DNA of 64,000 nucleotides from an uncultured Duncaniella sp. (GCF_910578445.1 NZ_CAJTQC010000008.1:1-64000), one strand, 5' to 3'. Shown: positions 52,435 to 62,193, numbered from the stretch's first letter. Notes: generated by a model from the sequence alone, not told the origin. Made by a program: numbers and translations.

Positions 52435-54222
52435 TTACATTCTTTCGGGAACTTCAATTCCGAGTAGGCCCATGCCGGTCTTTACTACTCGTGCTGTCTG
52501 ACGGCTCAATTCGAGGCGGAGCGAACGTTTGGCAGCGTCGCTTTCCTTCAGGATAGAGCAGTCGTGATAGAACTGGTTGTAGCTCTTCACGAGATCATAG
52601 ATATAGTTGGCGATGAGCGCCGGACTGTAGCTCTGTCCTGCTGCCTGTACGGTTGCCGGGAAATCAGCCAAAGACTGAATAAGGGTGATTTCACGCTCTC
52701 CCGGAGCGACATTGCTGTAGCCTTCGATTTTCATACCTTCGTCCTCGGCCTTGCGGAGCACTGAGCAGATTCGAGCGTAGGTATATTGTATGAAGGGGCC
52801 GGTATTGCCGTTGAAGTCGATTGATTCCTTGGGATTGAAAGTGATGTTTTTTCGGGGATCGACTTTCAGGAGGAAATATTTGAGCGCTCCAAGGCCTACC
52901 ATCTCGGATATGCGGGCTATTTCTTCGTCGCTGAGACCGTCGAGTTTGCCGAGTTCGGCCGAAACGGTTTTGGCTGTCGCCACCATGTCGTCCATCAGGT
53001 CGTCGGCATCAACGACAGTTCCTTCGCGCGATTTCATCTTGCCTTCGGGAAGTTCGACCATGCCGTAGGAGAAGTGTACGAGATCTTTGCCCCACTTGAA
53101 CCCAAGACGGTCAAGGAGAATGGACAGGACTTGGAAATGGTAGTTCTGTTCATTGCCCACGACATATATCATCTTGTCGATGGGATAATCCTCATAGCGC
53201 AGTTTGGCAGTGCCTATGTCCTGAGTCATGTAGACAGATGTGCCGTCGCTGCGCAACAGAAGTTTGTGGTCAAGTCCTTCGCCTGTAAGGTCGGCCCAGA
53301 CAGAGCCGTCCTCTTTGCGGTACATTTTTCCTGCTTCAAGGCCTTCGAGCACTTTGCCTTTGCCTTCAAGATAGGTTTCGCTTTCGTAATAGATTTTGTC
53401 GAAGTTTACGCCCATTCGCTTGTAGGTCTCGTCGAAACCGGCATAGACCCATGAGTTCATTGTCTCCCATAGGGCACGGATTTCGGGATCTTTCTGTTCC
53501 CATTTCACGAGCATTGCGCGCGCTTCTTTCATCAATGGTGATGCGGCTTCGGCTTCCTCCTTGGTCATGCCCTGCTCTTCAAGAGCTTTGAGCTCGGCTT
53601 TGTAGTGTTTGTCGAAGAGCACATAGAAATCGCCGATAAGGTGGTCGCCCTTCTTGCCGGCCGATTCCGGGGTCACGCCTTCGCCCCATTTCTGCCATGC
53701 GAGCATTGATTTGCAGATATGGATGCCTCGGTCATTGACTATGTTGGTTTTCACGACGCGGTTGCCGCAAGCCTTGAGGATTTCAGCGAGGCTGAAACCG
53801 AGAAGATTGTTGCGGATGTGGCCGAGGTGAAGAGGTTTGTTCGTATTTGGTGATGAATATTCGACCATTACGAGAGGCGAGTTTGCGTCGGCAGCCTTCA
53901 GGCCATAGTCGGGTGTGTCGGCGATATGGCCGAGTACCGAATTCCAGAATTTTGGAGCGACCGTGATGTTGAGGAAGCCTTTGACAACGTTGAATTTTTC
54001 AACGGCTTCTTCGTTAGCCTCAAGCCATGCGCCGATTTCCTGACCGACGGCATCGGGCGCTTTGCGCGCAGCCTTGACCCAAGGGAAAACAACAACTGTC
54101 AGGTTACCCTCAAATTCCTTACGGGTGGCCTGTGGTACTATGGTTTCTGCGGGAGTGTCGATACCGTAAAGCTCTTTGACAGCTTTTGAGACTGCCTGTG
54201 CAATGATGCTATCAATAGACAT
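52435..54222 (-). CDS. argS: Arginyl-tRNA synthetase
   Basis: A 595-residue class I synthetase from the ATG at 54220-54222. A 21-codon upstream extension covers the leader and lacks the family N-terminus. The Arg-tRNA N domain spans about 1-90. The ATP-binding HLGH (132-135) is in K-P-L-H-L-G-H-I-R-N-N, and the KMSKS counterpart is K-M-K-S-R-E-G-T. The DALR anticodon-binding domain fills the last 120 residues and ends Y-N-Q-F-Y-H, typical of ArgRS. A -7 box TAATTTTG is the complement of 54316-54323. Confidence 0.96.
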   Translation of the reverse strand: MSIDSIIAQAVSKAVKELYGIDTPAETIVPQATRKEFEGNLTVVVFPWVKAARKAPDAVGQEIGAWLEANEEAVEKFNVVKGFLNITVAPKFWNSVLGHIADTPDYGLKAADANSPLVMVEYSSPNTNKPLHLGHIRNNLLGFSLAEILKACGNRVVKTNIVNDRGIHICKSMLAWQKWGEGVTPESAGKKGDHLIGDFYVLFDKHYKAELKALEEQGMTKEEAEAASPLMKEARAMLVKWEQKDPEIRALWETMNSWVYAGFDETYKRMGVNFDKIYYESETYLEGKGKVLEGLEAGKMYRKEDGSVWADLTGEGLDHKLLLRSDGTSVYMTQDIGTAKLRYEDYPIDKMIYVVGNEQNYHFQVLSILLDRLGFKWGKDLVHFSYGMVELPEGKMKSREGTVVDADDLMDDMVATAKTVSAELGKLDGLSDEEIARISEMVGLGALKYFLLKVDPRKNITFNPKESIDFNGNTGPFIQYTYARICSVLRKAEDEGMKIEGYSNVAPGEREITLIQSLADFPATVQAAGQSYSPALIANYIYDLVKSYNQFYHDCSILKESDAAKRSLRLELSRQTARVVKTGMGLLGIEVPERM

Positions 54223-54315
54223 TTTTATTGTTCGGATTTTGTCTTTAATAAATAAAAAATTTCCTCTGATGATTATGTTTTGCAAGAGAGCATGATGCTC
54301 CCATGCTTCAAATCA

Positions 54316-54323
54316 CAAAATTA
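54316..54323 (-). promoter_or_regulatory. -7 box of argS
   Basis: The complement reads TAATTTTG, an exact TAnnTTTG match about 95 bases before the argS ATG. A clear -33 TTTG was not seen. Confidence 0.5.
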
Positions 54324-54353
54324 CAATAAAAATGCGAATATCCGAAATATTTG

Positions 54354-55640
54354 TCATCCTTTGTCCCATAACTCTCCTCTTTTGGGATATTTTGATCCGC
54401 CGAGAAGCAGGCGCAGTGATGTGTTATAGCTGAAATATGCCCATATCCAGTTGATGACTACGTTGATTTTGTTTCTCATGCCAAGCAGTGAAATCAGATG
54501 GATGAACATCCATGCGAGCCATGCCACGAATCCCGATAAATGTATGCCGTGGAGGTCGGCCACCGCCCTGTTTCGGCCGATTGTGGCCATAGAGCCTTTG
54601 TCGGCATATCTGAATGGCTTGTCAAATTTGCCGGAATTCAGGCTTTTGGCAAGAAATCGCCCTTGTTGGATGGCCACTTGTGCGAGCTGGGGAAGGCCTT
54701 TGGGATATTTCTCGGTTGTCAGCAAGCCGATGTCTCCGATGGCATAAATATCGTCGAGCCCTTCGACCCGGCAATATTGGTCGGTTGGAAAGCGTCCGCC
54801 ACGTCCGGCTTTATAGTCAACACCTGAAAATTCTATAGGCACGCCGGTCACACCAGCGGTCCAGATGACCATCTCGCTGTAAATCGTCGAGCCGTCATCA
54901 AGTGTGATTACATTTTCATTATACGTCTTCATGAGACGTCCGAGTCTCACGTCGACCATTAGCTGGCCAAGGTCTCGCAATGCTGTGTCAGAAGCCTCCC
55001 GGCTCATAGTACCCAACAGGCGGTCAGCCCCTTCGACGATTGTTATGCTAAGTTCGTCAGGCGAAATGCCGGGGTAGTCGCGTTTAAGGATATAGCGTTT
55101 CAGCTCTCCGACAGCGCCTGCGATTTCGACTCCCGCCGGACCGCCGCCGATGACAACGAAACTCAACATGCGGCGACGCTTTTCGCGGTCAGTCTCGACT
55201 GCGGCACGTTCGCAGCGAAACAATATTTCGTTGCGTATCCTGATGGCCTGATCAGTCGATTTCAGTGTGTAGACATTATCTATAAGGCTGTTGTTGCCGA
55301 AAAAATTATTGGTTGTGCCGATTGCCATTACGAGCTTGTCGTAATGGATGGTTTCATAATCGGTTGAGACTTGTTTTGCCACCACGTCTATATTCCGGAC
55401 CTTCCCGATATGGAAAGTCGTCCCGTGACAGTTGCGTTTGCGCAATTCACGGCGCAAAGGGAAGCAGATGCTTGTCGGGTCAAGTTCCGACGAAGCTACC
55501 TGATAAAACAGAGGCGGAAAGGTGTGATAATTGTGTTTGTCGACAAGTATTACATCAAATTTACTTTTGTCTATCTTCTTGACAAAATTCAGACCGGCGA
55601 AACCACCGCCGACCACAACTATTTTCTGTTTTGTTGACAT
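54354..55640 (-). CDS. ndh: Type II NADH dehydrogenase (NDH-2)
   Basis: A 428-residue FAD/NAD(P)-dependent oxidoreductase from the ATG at 55638-55640. The FAD dinucleotide fold is V-V-V-G-G-G-F-A-G (8-16), the NADH fold V-V-I-G-G-G-P-A-G-V-E is near 165, and Y-A-I-G-D-I-G near 300 is the second FAD contact. The C-terminal 80 residues (W-L-A-W-M-F-I-H-L and I-W-A-Y-F-S-Y) anchor it to the membrane. It passes electrons from NADH to menaquinone without pumping ions. Confidence 0.92.
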   Translation of the reverse strand: MSTKQKIVVVGGGFAGLNFVKKIDKSKFDVILVDKHNYHTFPPLFYQVASSELDPTSICFPLRRELRKRNCHGTTFHIGKVRNIDVVAKQVSTDYETIHYDKLVMAIGTTNNFFGNNSLIDNVYTLKSTDQAIRIRNEILFRCERAAVETDREKRRRMLSFVVIGGGPAGVEIAGAVGELKRYILKRDYPGISPDELSITIVEGADRLLGTMSREASDTALRDLGQLMVDVRLGRLMKTYNENVITLDDGSTIYSEMVIWTAGVTGVPIEFSGVDYKAGRGGRFPTDQYCRVEGLDDIYAIGDIGLLTTEKYPKGLPQLAQVAIQQGRFLAKSLNSGKFDKPFRYADKGSMATIGRNRAVADLHGIHLSGFVAWLAWMFIHLISLLGMRNKINVVINWIWAYFSYNTSLRLLLGGSKYPKRGELWDKG

Positions 55641-55759
55641 AAGCAGGAAAGACAAATTGCGTTTATCGTTTTGTTGATTCTATAACGCATTGCTTCTCCT
55701 GTTGGTTTTATTCCGTTGTGTCTGATGAAATATAATCGAGGGTCAGGGTTCTGTGATTT

Positions 55760-56419
55760 TCAGACTATTGTCCGGTTTTCGCATGTCAGAATTCGGGCTG
55801 GGAATTGCTCTACGAGCGATAGGTTGTGTGTTGCCATTATGACTGCGGTTCCTTTGTTCGCAATCTCATGCAGACGGCTGACGATGGCCTCACCTGTCAC
55901 CGGGTCAAGGTTGCCTGTCGGTTCGTCGGCAAGGATTATGCGCGGGCTGTTGAGGAGTGCGCGGGCTATCACTATGCGCTGCTGTTCGCCTCCTGATAGT
56001 TCGTGAGGATTTTTGTAACTCTTGTTAAGCATCCCGACTTGTTTCAGTACCTCCTCTATGCGCTTTTCGATTTCGGCTTTGTCGTGCCAGCCGGTCGCTT
56101 CAAGCACGAAACGCAAATTAGCGTAGGCGCTGCGGTCGGTCAGGAGCTGAAAGTCCTGAAAGACGATGCCGATTTCTCTTCTCAGATATGGAATCTGTCT
56201 GTTGCGTATTGTGTTGAGGTCGTAATCAAGCACCCGCGCCTCACCCGAAGCAATGGGTATGTCGGCATAGATGGATTTGAGCAGGCTTGACTTGCCGCTC
56301 CCGACTTTGCCCATGAGATAGACAAATTCGCCTTCGTCGACCGAAAGGTTGACGTGTTTCAGAGCTATCAGGTCCTGACGGTGAAGCTCGACATCCTTAT
56401 ATTCTATGACTTTTCCCAT
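55760..56419 (-). CDS. ftsE: ABC transporter ATP-binding protein FtsE
   Basis: A 219-residue single ABC ATPase. Walker A is G-K-V-G-S-G-K-S (37-44), the signature E-L-S-G-G-E-Q-Q-R-I-V-I-A-R-A and Walker B I-I-L-A-D-E-P-T-G-N-L-D. The order F-R-R-E-I-G-I-V-F-Q-D-F-Q-L-L and length match FtsE, which works with FtsX at the septum to activate murein hydrolases. No ftsX is adjacent, as is common in Bacteroidetes. A lolD-type role is the main alternative. Confidence 0.85.
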   Translation of the reverse strand: MGKVIEYKDVELHRQDLIALKHVNLSVDEGEFVYLMGKVGSGKSSLLKSIYADIPIASGEARVLDYDLNTIRNRQIPYLRREIGIVFQDFQLLTDRSAYANLRFVLEATGWHDKAEIEKRIEEVLKQVGMLNKSYKNPHELSGGEQQRIVIARALLNSPRIILADEPTGNLDPVTGEAIVSRLHEIANKGTAVIMATHNLSLVEQFPARILTCENRTIV

Positions 56420-56462
56420 GCTTTCGAGTTATGGTGGCAGATGTGAAATTTTTTGCGCGTGG

Positions 56463-58637
56463 TTAATTGCCCATCTCTGACATGAATTTTATTCTCATCA
56501 GGCGGATTTCGTCTTCCGTAAAGTCTTCTCCGAGTTCGCGGTAAGCTTCGTTGAGATCGTCGGTCTGACATTCTTTGAAGAAATCGAAAATTTCTTCTTG
56601 AGAATCTTCGTCGATAATCTCGTCGATATAATAATTGATGTTGATTTTTGTGCCTGAATACACGATAGCTTCGATGTCGTCGATGAGTTCGCTGAAATCA
56701 AGGCCTTTGGCAATTGCTATTTCCGGCAGTGGGATTTTGCGGTCTACAGCCTGTATGATGAAATATTTTGTAGAATTTCGGCTTGGCACGCTGCGCACAC
56801 GGAAGTCCTCGGGGCGTTCGATTTCATTGTCCTCGACATGACGCTTGATTACTTTGACGAATTCTTCGCCATAGCGTTTAGCCTTGCCTTGGCCTACACC
56901 GGGGATGTTCTGAAGTTCCTCTATTGAAATCGGGTAGGTCGTGGCCATCGCTTCGAGCGACGGGTCTTGGAATATCACATAAGGAGGCAAGCCGAGCTTT
57001 TTGGCAATCTTCTTGCGCAGGTCTTTAAGAATGCTGAAAAGTTCATCGTCGGCTGCACATGAGCCTCCGCTCTTCAGGATTTCGGGTTCCGGCTCCTCGC
57101 TGAAATCAGTGTCCTCGACTACTTTGAACGATTCAGGACGCGAAAGGAATTTTTTGCCTTTCGATGTGATTTTTAAAAGTCCGTAATTCTCGATATCGCG
57201 TTCGAGATAGCCGGCAAGAATAGCCTGGCGGATTACGGCACTGATAAGGCGCTCGTCTGCGCCTTGTTCGCTGCCGAACACTTCAAGCTGGTCATGCTCA
57301 TAGGATTTGACATCTGAGGTTGCCCGTCCGAGCACAACGTCGGTAACATGGTCGGCCTTGAATTTTTCTTTTAGTGCGATGACGGTTTCCAACACCGCGC
57401 ATAAATCATCTTTAGCTTCCACTTTTTTCTTTGGATTAATGCAGTTGTCACAGTTCTGGCAGTTGTCTTGTCCGTATTCTTCGCCGAAATAAAACAGCAG
57501 CGAACGTCGGCGGCAACTGCTTGCCTCAGCGTAGCTTTGGGTTTCAATCAGGAGCTGCCGCCCGATTTCCTGCTCGGCAAGCGGTTTGCCTTGCATGAAT
57601 TTCTCCATTTTCTGAAGGTCCTTGGCCGTGTAGAAGGTGATGCACTGTCCTTCACCTCCGTCTCGGCCGGCGCGGCCTGTCTCCTGATAGTAGCCCTCAA
57701 GCGACTTGGGCATATCATAATGTATAACAAATCTAACGTCGGGTTTGTCGATTCCCATTCCGAAGGCTATGGTGGCCACGATCACATCCACTTTCTCCAT
57801 CAGGAATGCGTCCTGATTGGAGCTGCGGGTCGCTCCGTCCATGCCGGCGTGATAAGGAAGAGCCTTGATGTCATTGACAACAAGCATCTCTGCGAGTTCC
57901 TCGACTTTTTTGCGGCTCAGACAGTAGATTATGCCTGATTTGCCGGGGTTGTTTTTGATATATTTAATGATTTCCTTGTCGATGTTCTGTGTCTTCGGCT
58001 TCACCTCATAATACAGGTTCTCGCGGTTGAACGACGACTTGAATACCTTGGCATTTGTCATGCCGAGGTTCTTCTGGATGTCATGCTGCACCTTGGGCGT
58101 GGCGGTGGCCGTGAGCGCGATCATCGGTCGCGGATTGATTTCGTTGATGATGGGGCGGATGCGCCTGTACTCAGGTCGGAAGTCATGACCCCATTCCGAG
58201 ATGCAATGGGCTTCGTCGACCGCATAGAAGGAAATCGGTATGGTTTTTAGAAATTCAATGTTCTCCTCTTTGGTCAGCGACTCCGGAGCGACATAGAGCA
58301 GTTTCGTGCGTCCGGCGGTGATGTCTGATTTCACCTGATCGATTGCAGAGCGGTTGAGCGAGGAGTTAAGGAAATGGGCCACATGGTCTGCCTCGCTGAA
58401 ATGGCGCATTGCGTCCACCTGATTTTTCATCAGGGCTATCAGCGGGGATATAACAATGGCCGTACCTTCCATCATGAGGGCGGGAAGCTGGTAGCAGAGC
58501 GATTTTCCGCCTCCGGTCGGCATGAGGACGAAAACGTCGTTGCCGTCAAGGAGACTGCTCATGATAGCTTCTTGGTTGCCCTTGAAGGAGTCAAAACCGA
58601 AATGCTCTTTAAGTGCGTCGTGAAGTCGTTGATTCAT
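56463..58637 (-). CDS. recQ: ATP-dependent DNA helicase RecQ
   Basis: A 724-residue superfamily II helicase that unwinds recombination intermediates. Walker A TGGGKS is at 41-46 and DEAH at 141-144. The Q-E-T-G-R-A-G-R-D-G motif VI follows, and a zinc-binding stretch carries C-R-R-R-S-L-L and C-Q-N-C-D-N-C near 375-400. The RQC winged helix and an HRDC domain (about 520-600, I-P-G-V-G-Q-G-K-A-K-R-Y-G) complete it. An extra acidic C-terminal 120 residues is seen in Bacteroidetes RecQ. clpX starts its 3' end 77 bases upstream of the gene. Confidence 0.95.
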   Translation of the reverse strand: MNQRLHDALKEHFGFDSFKGNQEAIMSSLLDGNDVFVLMPTGGGKSLCYQLPALMMEGTAIVISPLIALMKNQVDAMRHFSEADHVAHFLNSSLNRSAIDQVKSDITAGRTKLLYVAPESLTKEENIEFLKTIPISFYAVDEAHCISEWGHDFRPEYRRIRPIINEINPRPMIALTATATPKVQHDIQKNLGMTNAKVFKSSFNRENLYYEVKPKTQNIDKEIIKYIKNNPGKSGIIYCLSRKKVEELAEMLVVNDIKALPYHAGMDGATRSSNQDAFLMEKVDVIVATIAFGMGIDKPDVRFVIHYDMPKSLEGYYQETGRAGRDGGEGQCITFYTAKDLQKMEKFMQGKPLAEQEIGRQLLIETQSYAEASSCRRRSLLFYFGEEYGQDNCQNCDNCINPKKKVEAKDDLCAVLETVIALKEKFKADHVTDVVLGRATSDVKSYEHDQLEVFGSEQGADERLISAVIRQAILAGYLERDIENYGLLKITSKGKKFLSRPESFKVVEDTDFSEEPEPEILKSGGSCAADDELFSILKDLRKKIAKKLGLPPYVIFQDPSLEAMATTYPISIEELQNIPGVGQGKAKRYGEEFVKVIKRHVEDNEIERPEDFRVRSVPSRNSTKYFIIQAVDRKIPLPEIAIAKGLDFSELIDDIEAIVYSGTKININYYIDEIIDEDSQEEIFDFFKECQTDDLNEAYRELGEDFTEDEIRLMRIKFMSEMGN

Positions 58638-58714
58638 GGGATATGCTTCAGGTTGGTGGAGGAGTGAAATGTGAGATTAGAGGGGAGTATGTGATGTGCG
58701 TCGGAGGTCTCCGC

Positions 58715-59983
58715 TCAGCCTATGTAGGCTTTGCGGATTTTCTCCTCGGCAAATGCGCGGTCGATGACCAGCTCTTTGATGTCGGTCGACGGGGTCTCAT
58801 ACATGGGGTCCATCATGATGGTCTCCACAATCGTACGCAGTCCGCGTGCGCCGAGCTTGTATTCAATCGCCTTGTCGACAATGAATTCAAGAGTCTCGTC
58901 TGTGAATACGAGCTTGACGCCGTCCATGGCAAAAAGCTTTTCGTATTGCTTGGTAATAGCGTTTTTAGGCTCTGTGAGTACTCTCAAAAGGGCTTCGCGG
59001 TCAAGCGGGTCGAGATGAACGAGCACCGGCAGGCGGCCTATTATCTCAGGAATGAGGCCGAACGATTTGAGGTCCTGAGGCGCAATGTATTTCAGGTAGT
59101 TGTCAGAATCGACCTTTGACCTGACTGATGAGCCTGTGAAACCTACGACGTGAGTGTTGAGGCGATGTGCGATTTTACGCTCGATGCCGTCAAACGCGCC
59201 TCCGCAGATGAAGAGAATGTTCTTTGTGTCTACGGCAATCATTTTCTGCTCGGGATGTTTGCGTCCACCGTTCGGCGGGACGTTGACAATTGAACCCTCA
59301 AGCAGCTTGAGCAGGCCTTGCTGTACACCTTCGCCCGACACGTCGCGGGTGATCGACGGATTGTCACCCTTGCGGGCGATTTTGTCGATTTCGTCGATGA
59401 AGACTATTCCGCGTTCGGCTTTGGCCACGTCGTAGTCAGCGGCCTGAAGAAGACGGACAAGCAGGCTTTCGATGTCTTCGCCGACATAGCCGGCTTCGGT
59501 GAGGACCGTTGCGTCGACTATGGCAAACGGCACATCGAGCTGTCGTGCGATTGTCTTTGCAAGAAGCGTCTTGCCCGTTCCTGTCGGGCCGACCATGATG
59601 ATGTTGCTCTTCTCGATGTCGACATCGTCCTTGTCCTGCGCGAGACGCTTGTAGTGGTTATAGACTGCGACAGACAGGTATTTTTTTGCGTCTTCCTGAC
59701 CGATGACATACTGGTCGAGGAACTCGCGTATCTCTACCGGGGTCGGGAGAGGCTTGGCTGTGTCGTCGGCCGATGGAGTGTCTTTGCGGTTTTTTGAGCC
59801 GGCAGGGCGGAGTGAAGGGTTCTCCTGATAATAGTCTTTCAGGAGGCCTTCAATCTGTTCGACACACTCGCTGCAGATATACGTGTCGCCGAGCGGACTC
59901 GGAACGAGTATGTCAGTATATGACGGCTCTTTGCCGCAAAATGAACATTTGATTCCTTGATTCGAATTGGATTTTTTTGCCAT
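58715..59983 (-). CDS. clpX: ClpXP protease ATP-binding subunit ClpX
   Basis: A 422-residue AAA+ unfoldase that feeds proteins to ClpP. The N-terminal zinc-binding domain has C13, C16, C37 and C40. Walker A is G-P-T-G-T-G-K-T-L-L-A-K, Walker B V-F-I-D-E-I-D-K-I, and the pore loop G-Y-V-G-E-D. The I/L-G-F ClpP-docking loop corresponds to V-V-G-F-T-G. It follows clpP by 18 bases, so the pair forms one operon. Confidence 0.97.
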   Translation of the reverse strand: MAKKSNSNQGIKCSFCGKEPSYTDILVPSPLGDTYICSECVEQIEGLLKDYYQENPSLRPAGSKNRKDTPSADDTAKPLPTPVEIREFLDQYVIGQEDAKKYLSVAVYNHYKRLAQDKDDVDIEKSNIIMVGPTGTGKTLLAKTIARQLDVPFAIVDATVLTEAGYVGEDIESLLVRLLQAADYDVAKAERGIVFIDEIDKIARKGDNPSITRDVSGEGVQQGLLKLLEGSIVNVPPNGGRKHPEQKMIAVDTKNILFICGGAFDGIERKIAHRLNTHVVGFTGSSVRSKVDSDNYLKYIAPQDLKSFGLIPEIIGRLPVLVHLDPLDREALLRVLTEPKNAITKQYEKLFAMDGVKLVFTDETLEFIVDKAIEYKLGARGLRTIVETIMMDPMYETPSTDIKELVIDRAFAEEKIRKAYIG

Positions 59984-60001
59984 TTCGTGTCTTGGTTGTT
60001 A

Positions 60002-60688
60002 TTATTTCTTTTCGGGGAGGAGCACACGGTCAATCATGCCATATTCCTTGGCTTCGTCTGCTGTCATCCAGTAGTCGCGGTCAGCGTCGGCTTCGATGCG
60101 TTCGAGCGACATACCCGAGTGGTCGGCTATGATTTTGTAAAGTTCAGCCTTGTATTTTAGGATTTCGCGTGCTGTGATTTCGATGTCCGATGCCTGGCCT
60201 TGTACGCCTCCGAGCGGCTGGTGGATCATTACGCGTGAATGGGGGAGAGCCATGCGCTTGCCTTGAGCGCCTGCCACGAGAAGTACGGCTGCCATTGAGG
60301 CCGCCATGCCGATACAGATGGTCGACACGTCGCTCTTGATATGCTGCATGGTGTCATAGAGACCAAGACCTGCGATGACGGAGCCACCGGGCGAATTGAG
60401 GTAGATCGAGATGTCTTTGCCCGGGTCTACGGAGTCGAGGTAGAGCAGCTGGCCTTGTACGACTGTGGCGGTGTAGTCGTTGACATCTGTGCTCAGGAAG
60501 ATGATGCGGTCCATCATCAGGCGGGAGAACACATCCATCTGTGCGACGTTAAGCTGGCGCTCTTCGATGATTGTAGGAGAGATGTATGAGGATGTTATCT
60601 GTTGAGCCGAAGATGCGGCATATTGGTCGAGTGCGAGCCCGTTCATTCCGAGATGGTGCACTGCGAAATTTCTAAAATCTTTATTCAT
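60002..60688 (-). CDS. clpP: ATP-dependent Clp protease proteolytic subunit ClpP
   Basis: A 228-residue serine protease. The triad is Ser131 (G-M-A-A-S-M-A-A), His156 (R-V-M-I-H-Q-P) and a downstream Asp in A-D-R-D-Y-W-M. The N-terminal 30 residues extend beyond the mature E. coli protein, and propeptides are usual in ClpP. The first methionine is kept because the promoter-like box TAACTTTA (complement of 60722-60729) lies just upstream. It assembles as a tetradecamer with ClpX. Confidence 0.96.
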   Translation of the reverse strand: MNKDFRNFAVHHLGMNGLALDQYAASSAQQITSSYISPTIIEERQLNVAQMDVFSRLMMDRIIFLSTDVNDYTATVVQGQLLYLDSVDPGKDISIYLNSPGGSVIAGLGLYDTMQHIKSDVSTICIGMAASMAAVLLVAGAQGKRMALPHSRVMIHQPLGGVQGQASDIEITAREILKYKAELYKIIADHSGMSLERIEADADRDYWMTADEAKEYGMIDRVLLPEKK

Positions 60689-60721
60689 AGATGTGTAACT
60701 TGTTTTCGCTGTTTTTGTAAT

Positions 60722-60729
60722 GTAAAGTT
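60722..60729 (-). promoter_or_regulatory. -7-like box of clpP-clpX
   Basis: The complement reads TAACTTTA, one mismatch from TAnnTTTG, 34 bases upstream of the clpP ATG. Confidence 0.35.
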
Positions 60730-60777
60730 ACAAAAAAAATCTCTTTCGGTCAAAAAAATATTTCTAAAATGTCCTAT

Positions 60778-61311
60778 CTAAAACGAAGATAGGTGCTCGA
60801 AGAAATGCCAGATGGCTATTCCGCCTGATACAGATACGTTGAGCGAGTGTTTTGTGCCTCTCTGGGGGATTTCAAGACAGATGTCGCATTGGTTGACCAC
60901 ATTTTGTGCGACACCCTCGACTTCATGGCCGAGTATCATTGCGTAGCGTCGTCCGCGTTGAGGCGAAAATTCCTGTAGCTCGATGCTGCCCTTTACTTGC
61001 TCGAGGCAGCATAGCGTATAGCCGTCGCGCTGAAGCTCGGCGATGCACTCTTCGGTGGTGGCGAAATATTTCCATGCCACCGAGTCTTCTGCGCCAAGCG
61101 CTGTCTTGTGGATTTCAGGCGATGGAGGGCAGGCGCTGATGCCGCACAGCATGATGCGCTCGACTGCAAATGCGTCACACGTGCGGAAGATAGCTCCGAT
61201 GTTGTTAAGGCTGCGCACGTTGTCGAGGACTACTGTCAGCGACATTTTTGGCTGCCGTTTGAAGTGCTCGATGTCTGCGCGGTGAAGGTCGCGGATAGTC
61301 TTCTTTTCCAT
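60778..61311 (-). CDS. TrmH/SpoU-family RNA methyltransferase
   Basis: A 177-residue SPOUT methyltransferase from the ATG at 61309-61311. Motif 1 is S-L-N-N-I-G-A-I-F-R-T-C-D-A, motif 2 M-I-L-G-H-E-V-E-G-V and motif 3 I-P-Q-R-G-T-K-H-S-L-N-V-S-V-S, together the knotted SAM site of 2'-O-ribose methylases. No N-terminal substrate-recognition domain is present, so tRNA or rRNA target cannot be assigned. A -7 box is 74 bases upstream. Confidence 0.9.
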   Translation of the reverse strand: MEKKTIRDLHRADIEHFKRQPKMSLTVVLDNVRSLNNIGAIFRTCDAFAVERIMLCGISACPPSPEIHKTALGAEDSVAWKYFATTEECIAELQRDGYTLCCLEQVKGSIELQEFSPQRGRRYAMILGHEVEGVAQNVVNQCDICLEIPQRGTKHSLNVSVSGGIAIWHFFEHLSSF

Positions 61312-61384
61312 AATGGGGTCTTTATACAAGCGGTATTGTCGGGGCGAAGAGGCTTCGAGGCCTTATGTGGCGACTCCCTGCCAA

Positions 61385-61392
61385 CAAAGTTA
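61385..61392 (-). promoter_or_regulatory. -7 box of the SpoU methyltransferase gene
   Basis: The complement reads TAACTTTG, an exact match. Its -33 region would fall at the edge of the preceding terminator, where no TTTG is seen. Confidence 0.5.
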
Positions 61393-61405
61393 ACAATTTT
61401 TTTTG

Positions 61406-61457
61406 AAAAAATGCTCTGCAGGGGAGCAAACTTTGTTGAGTTTGCTCCCCTGCAGAG
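61406..61457 (-). terminator. Terminator of the rplU-rpmA operon
   Basis: An 18-bp perfect stem (61414-61431 with 61440-61457) with an 8-base loop. On the minus strand six T residues follow. Confidence 0.93.
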
Positions 61458-61491
61458 TGATAGTGTTCCGAATTGAAGTGGAAGTTGTCGT

Positions 61492-61752
61492 TTACGCTTC
61501 AGCCGGTTTTACGTTAATGAACTTGCGGCCTTCCTTGCCTTCAGTGAAGACAACCACACCGTCGATGAGTGCGAAGAGGGTGTGATCCTTGCCCATGCCT
61601 ACGTTGAGACCGGGGTGATGCACTGTTCCGCGCTGACGCTTGATGATGTTACCTGCCTTGCAGTACTGGCCACCGAAAATCTTTACACCGAGTCGTTTGC
61701 TTTCTGACTCACGGCCGTTCTTAGAACTACCAACACCTTTTTTATGTGCCAT
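61492..61752 (-). CDS. rpmA: 50S ribosomal protein L27
   Basis: An 86-residue L27. M-A-H-K-K-G-V-G-S-S-K-N-G-R-E-S is the conserved flexible N-terminus that reaches the peptidyl-transferase centre. Q-Y-C-K-A-G-N-I-I-K-R-Q-R-G-T and G-M-G-K-D-H-T-L-F-A-L complete it. There is no N-terminal extension like that cleaved in Firmicutes. It follows rplU by 23 bases. Confidence 0.97.
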   Translation of the reverse strand: MAHKKGVGSSKNGRESESKRLGVKIFGGQYCKAGNIIKRQRGTVHHPGLNVGMGKDHTLFALIDGVVVFTEGKEGRKFINVKPAEA

Positions 61753-61775
61753 TTCTTTTTAGGATTTTAGTGGGG

Positions 61776-62096
61776 TTAAGCTACAACTTCTTTAATTAAC
61801 ACTTTGGTGAAGTACTGACGGTGGCCGTTTTTGCGACGATAGCCTTTGCGGCGTTTCTTCTTGAAAACGATAACCTTCTCGCCTTTTACAAGGGGAGTGA
61901 GGACTTCACATACAACCTTTGCGCCTTCCACTGTGGGAGCGCCAACTTTAACTGTTTCGTCGGCCTGAGCGAGGAGCACGCGGTCGAATTCGACCTTGTC
62001 ACCTTCTTTAACAGCTTCGCCGAGATAGTGAACATACAGGAACTTTTCAGGCTCTGCCTTGAACTGCTGTCCCTGAATTTCTACGATAGCGTACAT
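61776..62096 (-). CDS. rplU: 50S ribosomal protein L21
   Basis: A 106-residue L21, the normal length. M-Y-A-I-V-E-I-Q-G-Q-Q-F-K opens it, and the basic C-terminal loop K-K-K-R-R-K-G-Y-R-R-K-N-G-H-R-Q contacts 23S rRNA. It heads the rplU-rpmA operon. Confidence 0.97.
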   Translation of the reverse strand: MYAIVEIQGQQFKAEPEKFLYVHYLGEAVKEGDKVEFDRVLLAQADETVKVGAPTVEGAKVVCEVLTPLVKGEKVIVFKKKRRKGYRRKNGHRQYFTKVLIKEVVA

Positions 62097-62193
62097 TTGT
62101 TATTAATTGGTTTTCAGGTTATTCCGTCGGGCGAGCGCATTTCGCTGGGCGTTTGCGGCTTCTTTTAAGAGCCCGATACGGCTAAATCGGTTG